A program made the translations under genes and the position numbers. A stretch of DNA of 28,882 nt from a virus, in IMG/VR virus record IMGVR_UViG_3300042295_000537, positions 1 to 28,882 of that record. One strand, written 5' to 3'. Shown here one piece after another: positions 24,581-28,882 of the stretch. The notes beneath the pieces are model-generated. The model worked only from the letters and a program-made list of their open reading frames with translations. It did not search any database and was not told the DNA's origin. The first letter of the stretch is position 1. Every line of letters begins with the position of its first letter.

Positions 24581-25009
24581 TTATTGATTCATTAATCTGT
24601 TAAATTTTTCCAACGGTGTCTCAACCATTACACCATCATTCCCATCTACATTAACATTGTCATTGTCATTGTCATTGTCATTGACATTGACATTGACATT
24701 GACATACGTTAGCGTATCTTCTTTTACGCTGCGTAAATTATTTTGCGGTAGCGTATCTTTTTTTACGTGGCGTACCTTATTAGCATTTCTAGCTATTTCA
24801 ATACGTTCATTGTATTTGCGGTCATCTTCTTGTAACAAATAATTTACTCCAGCCCACACTAATTTGAGTCCCGGTGTGTTTAGTACCGGTTCTTCACCTT
24901 TAGCATAGTTAAAGAAATTATGTAACATTTGTGCTTGTTCTTCTATACTAAGCAGTGAAATTGATTCCTGCCAACTAGTATATAAATAAAATCTTTTTTT
25001 CATATCCAT
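24581..25009 (-). CDS. DUF6291-like protein, possible replication initiator (142 aa)
   Basis: I start this at the Met at 25009 (MDMKKRFYLYTSWQESISLL). A longer frame to 25222 would run antisense through the next gene and read as non-native sequence. Residues about 5-70 match the pattern of DUF6291 proteins of Bacteroidota phages (FYLYTSWQESISLLSIEEQA, YAKGEEPV). The second half is low complexity: a 13-residue duplication (RHVKKDTL / RSVKEDTL) and runs of VN and DN encoded by a hexamer repeat. VN/DN tails are common in these proteins. The DNA of this half carries four spaced GCGTAnnTT boxes. A role in replication initiation is an inference from family context and these boxes. Confidence 0.6.
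   Translation of the reverse strand: MDMKKRFYLYTSWQESISLLSIEEQAQMLHNFFNYAKGEEPVLNTPGLKLVWAGVNYLLQEDDRKYNERIEIARNANKVRHVKKDTLPQNNLRSVKEDTLTYVNVNVNVNDNDNDNDNVNVDGNDGVMVETPLEKFNRLMNQ
24648..24707 (+). repeat. Hexanucleotide tandem repeat (TCATTG/ACATTG)
   Basis: Ten 6-bp units: ACATTA, ACATTG, four TCATTG, three ACATTG, then ACATAC. Read on the minus strand it encodes the VN and DN run of the DUF6291-like protein. Since the unit is two codons, length changes keep the frame. Confidence 0.9.
24710..24787 (+). repeat. 39-bp tandem duplication with four GCGTAnnTT boxes
   Basis: Two 39-bp copies (24710-24748, 24749-24787) share TAGCGTATCTT, TTTTACG and GCGTA-N2-TT. GCGTAnnTT occurs at 24712, 24731, 24751 and 24770, spaced 19, 20 and 19 bp, close to two helical turns. 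T-rich stretches lie between. This looks like an iteron array inside the gene. Confidence 0.7.
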
Positions 25010-25115
25010 AAATATATAAAAGAATTCTGCCAACGCAAAAGAAATAAAAACTATATTTATTGGTAGTTGGCGTTTTGAAATAGAGGACATATATTTATTA
25101 TCACAATACACACTT
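25010..25115. promoter_or_regulatory. Divergent promoter/operator region between early genes
   Basis: This 106-bp AT-rich gap separates the minus-strand set from the plus-strand set and should hold both early promoters. GCCAAC (25029-25034) and GTTGGC (25066-25071) form an inverted pair. TATATTTATT occurs at 25052-25061 and 25090-25099, and TATATTTAT on the minus strand at 25016-25008. On the plus strand AGTTGGCGT (25065-25073) lies about 18 bp before TATATTTATT, a spacing that fits a Bacteroidota-type TTG (-33) and TAnnTTT-like (-7) promoter. Confidence 0.4.
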
Positions 25116-25466
25116 ATGAAACAATGTTCAAAATGCAAAGTAACAAAACCGTACACTGATTTTGTCAAAAGTAAATGGAATCTAAAAGACGGGTATGCAT
25201 ATACGTGCAAGGCATGTATCAAAGAATATCAATTAGCCAATAAGGAAAAACTCAAGGCATATCAAAAAGAGTATCAACCACAGTATAAGGCTGAACACAA
25301 AGACAAATTAAATGAGTATAATAGAGTATACCATAAAGAGATATACAGGGATAAACACCTTGCTTACGTTACTAAATGGCGTGCAGCTAATCCAGATAAA
25401 GTAGCACAATACAGAGCAATATCTGATGCACGTGCTAAAGCTAAAAAACAATTGAATGACCAATAA
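25116..25466 (+). CDS. Zinc-ribbon protein, Endo VII/HNH-like N-terminus only (116 aa)
   Basis: The N-terminus has C-S-K-C (4-7) and C-K-A-C (about 31-34) with KPYTDFVKSKWNLKDGYAYT between them, a zinc ribbon like that at the start of phage HNH/endonuclease VII-type proteins. The rest is a series of short Tyr/Lys/Glu repeats (KLKAYQKEYQPQYKAEHKDK) likely helical. No H-N-H catalytic motif is visible, so nuclease activity is doubtful. DNA or RNA binding is more likely. It is the first plus-strand gene of the early region and overlaps the sigma-like gene by 11 bases. Confidence 0.6.
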   Translation: MKQCSKCKVTKPYTDFVKSKWNLKDGYAYTCKACIKEYQLANKEKLKAYQKEYQPQYKAEHKDKLNEYNRVYHKEIYRDKHLAYVTKWRAANPDKVAQYRAISDARAKAKKQLNDQ

Positions 25467-25968
25467 TCAACTGGTTGAACACACCTATAGAAAACATAAC
25501 GTTTGGTTAATGCAGTGTGCTTATAATTTTACTGGTAGCAAAGATAAAGCAAATGAGTTAGTTCAAGATCTCTATCTTAAATTACTTGAATTGCAAGATA
25601 TTAAAAAAATAATGTATAAGGAAGATATTAATCTGTATTACATTTATAAGATGTTACGCAGCATATATCTGAATGGACAGAAGAAAAGTATAACAATGCT
25701 CCCAATTGATGAGGAGCTATACAATCTGTCTACTTCAGAATATGATGAACAAGCAGATAGTGATTGGGAACGTGCATTAGCATTATCAAATGAAGCATTA
25801 GATCAGTTATATTGGTTTGATGCTAAATTATTAAGAGTGTATATTGAAGAAAACCACAGTATACAATCATTACACAATGCAACTGGTATATCAAATAGTA
25901 CCATTTGGACTTCTATGAAAAAAACAAAACAATATGTCAGAGACTATGTCAAAAATAAAACTAGGTAA
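25456..25968 (+). CDS. Sigma-70-like transcription factor (170 aa)
   Basis: The 170-residue protein resembles a small ECF-type sigma factor. Residues about 5-75 (HTYRKHNVWLMQCAYNFTGS; DKANELVQDLYLKLLELQD) recall region 2. Residues about 120-165 (LLRVYIEENHSIQSLHNATG; ISNSTIWTSMKKTKQYVRD) recall the region 4 helix-turn-helix. The linker is acidic. It may direct host RNA polymerase to the late promoters, or it may be a phage late activator with the same fold. It overlaps the preceding gene by 11 bases and the next by 35. Position in the early region supports a switch role. Confidence 0.6.
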   Translation: MTNNQLVEHTYRKHNVWLMQCAYNFTGSKDKANELVQDLYLKLLELQDIKKIMYKEDINLYYIYKMLRSIYLNGQKKSITMLPIDEELYNLSTSEYDEQADSDWERALALSNEALDQLYWFDAKLLRVYIEENHSIQSLHNATGISNSTIWTSMKKTKQYVRDYVKNKTR

Positions 25969-26122
25969 CATTATAGAAAAAATAATAGCTGTTATAACAT
26001 TAGGCTATGGTCATTCAATTGCAATGTGGGTAGCTAAAAAATTAGGCTATGAATCATGCGGTTGTGAAACACGTAAAGAATGGCTCAATACTTTATTTGT
26101 TAAAAAAGATATCAAATTATAA
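25934..26122 (+). CDS. Small conserved phage protein, CGC-RKEWLN type (62 aa)
   Basis: The 62-residue protein contains LGNIIEKIIAVITLGYGHSI and CGCETRKEWLNTLF. The C-G-C-x2-R-K-E-x-L-N motif recurs in small proteins of Bacteroidota phages near terminase genes; function unknown to me. The start is ambiguous. ATG 25934 has an A-rich leader and overlaps the sigma-like gene by 35 bases. ATG 25946 gives a 58-residue form with 23 bases overlap. I chose 25934 for its A-rich leader. The hydrophobic stretch (about 13-23) may touch membrane. Confidence 0.6.
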   Translation: MSETMSKIKLGNIIEKIIAVITLGYGHSIAMWVAKKLGYESCGCETRKEWLNTLFVKKDIKL

Positions 26123-26127
26123 CATAC

Positions 26128-26343
26128 ATGACACATCAACAAGCACAAGAAGTAAAACAAATATTAATGGATTGTAGAGGTACTATTCCAGCTACACACG
26201 TAGATAGAATTTACCACTATTACAAAACATATATTAATCCAAATGTTGGAGGCAAACCATGTACTTGCTCTCCTAAGTATTGGAATGAGTTTTTAACAGC
26301 ATTAAAAGATAAAGTTGAATTGACACTAAGCCAACCTGAATAA
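26128..26343 (+). CDS. Small conserved phage protein with C-T-C-S-P-K motif (71 aa)
   Basis: The 71-residue protein shows a helical N-terminus (THQQAQEVKQILMDC), then IYHYYKTYINPNVGGKPCTC, then SPKYWNEFLTALKDKVEL. Y-x-x-Y-x5-P...KPC-x-C-S-P-K-x-W is a pattern I associate with small proteins next to the preceding CGC-type gene in related phages. Two neighbouring Cys could form a metal site with upstream His/Cys. Its function is unknown to me. There is a 5-bp gap to the previous gene with TTATAACATAC leader. Confidence 0.6.
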   Translation: MTHQQAQEVKQILMDCRGTIPATHVDRIYHYYKTYINPNVGGKPCTCSPKYWNEFLTALKDKVELTLSQPE

Positions 26344-26361
26344 GTTATATTAAAATCTGTT

Positions 26362-26817
26362 ATGAATAAAGAATGTAAAAAATGTTTTACAATTCAACCA
26401 CTATCTAATTTTGCTAAATCATCTAATACTAAAGATGGTTTACAACGTTATTGTAGAGAATGTATAAAAAAATCATGCAAAGCATATTATAGAAAAATAG
26501 TTACAGGTACTGGTGAGGAAAAATTAGTTTATAGGGGTGATGTATTAGAGAGAGAAGTAAATAAACTAATGGAATCAATTAGATTAAAACCAGTACCATG
26601 GAGTGAAACATTAGAACTACATAAACAGTATAAAACAGGTCCGTATAGTGAATCATACAAACCAGAATTACTGAAATGGGCACTACAAAAATGTCATGAT
26701 GATCACTCAATAGAACATAGAGTATCTAAAAAGAAACCTGGACATGGTTTAGGTACAGGTAAAAAACAAAGAGCAGAAGCAGAAAGATTATTATTACAAC
26801 AATTAGAAAATTCATAA
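26362..26817 (+). CDS. Second zinc-ribbon protein with C-terminal domain (151 aa)
   Basis: C-x2-C (5-8) and C-x2-C (about 32-35) with TKDGLQRYC form a zinc ribbon similar to that of the 116-residue protein at 25116. The rest differs: about 40-60 basic, about 65-115 a helical domain (LEREVNKLMESIRLKPVPWS; LHKQYKTGPYSESYKPELLK) and a basic tail (RVSKKKPGHGLGTGKK). No HNH motif. A DNA-binding regulator or processing factor is plausible. The two ribbon proteins are likely diverged relatives with different C-terminal partners. Confidence 0.6.
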   Translation: MNKECKKCFTIQPLSNFAKSSNTKDGLQRYCRECIKKSCKAYYRKIVTGTGEEKLVYRGDVLEREVNKLMESIRLKPVPWSETLELHKQYKTGPYSESYKPELLKWALQKCHDDHSIEHRVSKKKPGHGLGTGKKQRAEAERLLLQQLENS

Positions 26818-26818
26818 C

Positions 26819-26947
26819 ATGGCTAAATCAGTAGGTAGCACAAGAAAACTAACATTTGGTAAACGCAAAGGCGGTAAACCAGTTAAATCATACAACAAAC
26901 ACAATTCAAAATCATCATATGCAAGAAATAAAGCGCGTAGAAGATAG
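26819..26947 (+). CDS. Very basic 42-aa phage protein
   Basis: MAKSVGSTRKLTFGKRKGGK and onward to ARNKARRR. About 38 percent of residues are Lys or Arg. FGKRKGGK...KSYNKH recalls small basic proteins I know from Bacteroidota phages. It probably binds nucleic acid or acidic protein surfaces. It starts 1 bp after the previous stop with an ATAACATG leader, and its last 29 bases overlap the next gene in another frame. Confidence 0.65.
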   Translation: MAKSVGSTRKLTFGKRKGGKPVKSYNKHNSKSSYARNKARRR

Positions 26948-27128
26948 TACTGAACAGGAAGCAGTCAAAGAATACGTTGACGGACTGGAGAATAATATTG
27001 AATACTATAAAGAATGGTGCGCAATATACCAGACACAACGTGATTTAGCACGTAGTAAAGTATCACAATTAGAAATGAAGGTATTACAATTACAACATAT
27101 TATTTTACAACAAGATAGAACACAATAA
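26919..27128 (+). CDS. Small coiled-coil hypothetical protein (69 aa)
   Basis: I start at ATG 26919 (MQEIKRVEDSTEQEAVKEYV). The frame can be extended upstream to a TTG at 26856, but that would run through the whole basic-protein gene. The 69 residues are helical and charged with heptad spacing (LARSKVSQLEMKVLQLQHII), so a coiled coil is likely. I do not recognise it. The location two genes before terminase suggests a packaging or regulatory helper, which is speculative. Confidence 0.55.
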   Translation: MQEIKRVEDSTEQEAVKEYVDGLENNIEYYKEWCAIYQTQRDLARSKVSQLEMKVLQLQHIILQQDRTQ

Positions 27129-27142
27129 AAAACACATAAAAT

Positions 27143-27394
27143 ATGAAAACAGAACAAACCAAATTTGCTATACTAGGTGGTGCTGATCAAGCAGCCCTAG
27201 ATTCAAATGCATTTTACTTAATTGATTTTGATAAAGTAGAAACGTTAGATGACATGAAGCGTTTATTTGCTGCTATTGGATTTAATTTTGTAGGTAACCA
27301 TCCACGCATTGCATTAGTAGCTGATTTATTAGACCGTGATAATCCTATCTATCCACCACAACCAAAGGATGAAGATAGCGGAAACGTGTTATAA
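27143..27394 (+). CDS. Hypothetical protein, small acidic (83 aa)
   Basis: The 83-residue acidic protein (MKTEQTKFAILGGADQAALD; FYLIDFDKVETLDDMKRLFA; IGFNFVGNHPRIALVADLLD) has the look of a small alpha/beta fold. The C-terminus is Pro-rich then acidic (PIYPPQPKDEDSG). I recall similar proteins just upstream of small terminase in related phages but no function. No DNA-binding motif is evident. Confidence 0.55.
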   Translation: MKTEQTKFAILGGADQAALDSNAFYLIDFDKVETLDDMKRLFAAIGFNFVGNHPRIALVADLLDRDNPIYPPQPKDEDSGNVL

Positions 27395-27395
27395 T
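27387..27395 (+). promoter_or_regulatory. Candidate TGTTATAAT promoter element
   Basis: Third copy of the 9-mer, covering the stop codon of the 83-residue gene and 35 bases before the small terminase start. It would suit the start of the packaging and late transcript. Being partly coding, it may be chance. Confidence 0.3.
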
Positions 27396-27421
27396 ACGTA
27401 GACAACATAAATCAACATATT

Positions 27422-27748
27422 ATGCCATTTAAAGCAGGTGAAGTAACAGGTAGACCTAAAGGCGCTGAAGGTAAAGACACTAAACGCTTACGTGAAGCAA
27501 TTGCTGCTATCACTGAGGGTGGTATTGAGGACTTTCAACGTGCATTAGGTGAGGTGCTAGAGGAAAATCCATCTAAATACCTTGAACTATACCTTAGATT
27601 ACTAGAATACTCAATGCCTAAACTTAGATCAATAGATACAAACATAGAATTAGGTGACAACACAATACACAAAGTAACAATAAACGTTAATGCCAAGGGA
27701 ACTACAGATACAAGCAACAACAGTATTCCAGAAGAACTGGGAAGCTAA
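27422..27748 (+). CDS. terS: Small terminase subunit candidate (108 aa)
   Basis: The 108-residue protein starts MPFKAGEVTGRPKGAEGKDT, the G-R-P-K-G-A start common in small terminases of Bacteroidota phages, and continues with helices (RLREAIAAITEGGIEDFQRA; ENPSKYLELYLRLLEYSMPK). The C-terminus after LRSIDTN is Asp/Thr-rich. Small terminase recognises the packaging site and stimulates the large subunit. Position immediately before the large subunit supports the call. Its 3' end overlaps the large subunit gene by 59 bases, which is long for a coupling overlap. Confidence 0.75.
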   Translation: MPFKAGEVTGRPKGAEGKDTKRLREAIAAITEGGIEDFQRALGEVLEENPSKYLELYLRLLEYSMPKLRSIDTNIELGDNTIHKVTINVNAKGTTDTSNNSIPEELGS

Positions 27749-28868
27749 AACACGTTTTGTTGTTAACATAGGTGGATCACGTTCCACTAAGACATACTCA
27801 ATAATTCAACTGTTGATTGTTAAAGCATTAGAATCAACTGAACCGTTAGTTATTTCAATTGTCAGGAAATCCCTACCATCTCTACGTATTAGCGTGATGA
27901 GGGATTTTCTAGACATACTCAAACAACTAGACTTATACAACGCAGAAAAACACAATAAAACTGAGAACACGTACTTACTGAATAATACTTTGATTGAGTT
28001 TTTTAGTATTGATGACGCTCAAAAACGTAGGGGTACTAAGCGTGATATACTGTTTGTAAATGAGGTTAATGAATTAACGTGGGAAGACTTCTTCCAGTTA
28101 AACATCAGAACAACACAGCAGGTGTTTATGGACTTTAACCCATCAGAAACGTTTTGGTATAATGATCAAATTCAAAACAGGGATGATGTTACAATTATTC
28201 ATTCAACGTATAAGGACAATCCTTACCTCAATGAAGAGCAGGTTAATGAGATTGAAAGATTACAGTTTACAGATAAGCAATACTACCAAATTTATGCATT
28301 GGGTGAATTTGCTGGTCACGTGGATCTTATATATACTTATATACCTGTTGATGATATACCTACTTTTGGTGCTAAGTTGGTTGCATTGGGTTTGGACTGG
28401 GGTTACTCAAATGATCCAACAGCGTTATTAGAAGTATGGATTTGGAATGACGCTCTATACTTTAATGAATTACTCTATGAACGTAGCTTAACAAATCAAG
28501 ACATTATCAATAAACTAAATGAATTAGGTGTAGACAGGTATGTTGAAATAATTGCTGATAGTGCTGAACCTAAATCAATAGAAGAAATAAGACGGGCAGG
28601 GTTCAATATTAAACCTGCAACTAAAGGACCTGATAGTGTGATGAATGGTATTGACATACTTAAACGTCATAGAATACACGTTACAAAACAATCCACCAAT
28701 ATAATTAAGGAACTAAATGGTTATAAATGGGTAACTGATAAGGATGGTAATAAACTAAACAAACCAATTGATATGTTTAATCACGCCTTAGACGCAGCGC
28801 GTTATGTAGCCCTAAACAAAATAACCAAAAGCAAAGCACCAGCAACATACAACATTAAAATAATTTAA
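27690..28868 (+). CDS. terL: Large terminase subunit, ATPase and nuclease (392 aa)
   Basis: The 392-residue protein has the packaging motor layout. The N-terminal ATPase has a variant Walker A GGSRSTKT (28-35) and a Walker B-like strand DILFVNE ending N124-E125. The RNase-H-like nuclease has Asp236 (GLDWGYSNDP), Asp290 (IIADSAEPKS) and Asp368 (NHALDAARYV). It pumps DNA into the prohead through the portal and cuts concatemers. The start at 27690 gives a normal N-terminus (IQATTVFQKNW) and overlaps the small subunit by 59 bases. At 392 residues it is at the short end for the family. The last 86 codons are repeated with changes at the left contig end. Confidence 0.93.
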   Translation: MPRELQIQATTVFQKNWEAKTRFVVNIGGSRSTKTYSIIQLLIVKALESTEPLVISIVRKSLPSLRISVMRDFLDILKQLDLYNAEKHNKTENTYLLNNTLIEFFSIDDAQKRRGTKRDILFVNEVNELTWEDFFQLNIRTTQQVFMDFNPSETFWYNDQIQNRDDVTIIHSTYKDNPYLNEEQVNEIERLQFTDKQYYQIYALGEFAGHVDLIYTYIPVDDIPTFGAKLVALGLDWGYSNDPTALLEVWIWNDALYFNELLYERSLTNQDIINKLNELGVDRYVEIIADSAEPKSIEEIRRAGFNIKPATKGPDSVMNGIDILKRHRIHVTKQSTNIIKELNGYKWVTDKDGNKLNKPIDMFNHALDAARYVALNKITKSKAPATYNIKII

Positions 28869-28882
28869 TAATGAAAATAACT
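28608..28882 (+). repeat. Imperfect terminal overlap with bases 1-275
   Basis: Bases 28608-28882 align without gaps to 1-275. Differences lie at left-end positions 3, 34, 106, 129, 138, 144 and 148, and the last 127 aligned bases are identical. The circle therefore closes at about 28,607 bp. Confidence 0.95.

Noticed and set aside
24648-24787. CRISPR array
   Set aside because: Units are 6 bp or 39 bp direct tandem repeats without spacers and lie in a coding sequence.
25010-25222. N-terminal extension of the minus-strand DUF6291-like ORF
   Set aside because: It would overlap the zinc-ribbon gene antisense and the early promoter gap; family-like sequence begins at 25009.
25116-26817. HNH homing endonucleases
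   Set aside because: Both proteins have the Cys4 ribbon typical of HNH-linked N-termini, but no H-N-H catalytic residues could be found.
26856-26918. TTG-started extension of the coiled-coil ORF
   Set aside because: Would overlap nearly all of the basic 42-aa gene; ATG 26919 is a better start.
1-28882. Direct terminal repeat of a T7-like packaging type
   Set aside because: The two copies differ at 7 of 275 bases and start mid-gene, so they look like an assembly overlap of a circular map, not a fixed terminal repeat.

Overview
The window looks like one complete genome of a small tailed bacteriophage (siphovirus type, Caudoviricetes), about 28.6 kb, shown as a linear contig cut inside the large terminase gene. 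The first 275 bases and the last 275 bases are homologous copies of the terminase 3' end that differ at 7 positions, so the map closes into a circle of about 28,607 bp. The likely host is a Bacteroidota bacterium (Flavobacterium-like is my inference). The DNA is AT-rich, starts lack Shine-Dalgarno sequences and instead have A/T-rich leaders, often ATAACATG, and several proteins resemble families I know from Bacteroidota phages (DUF6291-like, DUF6712-like, CxC-RKE-LN small protein, GCLC-CC small protein).

Layout. 264-1057: tail assembly chaperone with an apparent -1 frameshift extension. 1142-7406: a Cys-rich small protein and a 1995-residue tail fibre with an internal domain duplication and YadA-like HAEG repeats. 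7424-10066: small conserved protein, scaffold-like protein, major capsid protein and tail-tube-like protein, closed by a strong terminator. 10202-13796: portal and head-tail joining genes. 13822-21101: tail proteins, including a hub-like protein with a Thr-rich linker, a Cys-rich Ig-like protein and the tape measure. 21127-23530: XkdF-like protease fusion, a second gp10-like protein, then a probable spanin pair (inner membrane coiled coil plus lipoprotein). 23531-23750: terminators. 23751-25009: the only minus-strand genes (PD-(D/E)XK nuclease, two tiny genes, DUF6291-like protein with an iteron-like array). 25010-25115: divergent promoter region. 25116-27748: zinc-ribbon proteins, a sigma-like factor, several small proteins and small terminase. 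27690-28868: large terminase.

How it works together. The short divergent region (23.7-27.4 kb) is probably early and regulatory. The rest is a plus-strand late block for packaging, head, tail and lysis. I see no DNA polymerase, primase, helicase, integrase, repressor, recognisable endolysin or tRNA, so the phage must lean heavily on its host or carry unrecognised versions. The most notable signals are the -1 frameshift in the tail chaperone, four evenly spaced GCGTAnnTT boxes inside the DUF6291-like gene (candidate origin), the duplicated fibre domain, the polymorphic contig ends and the scattered order of head genes.
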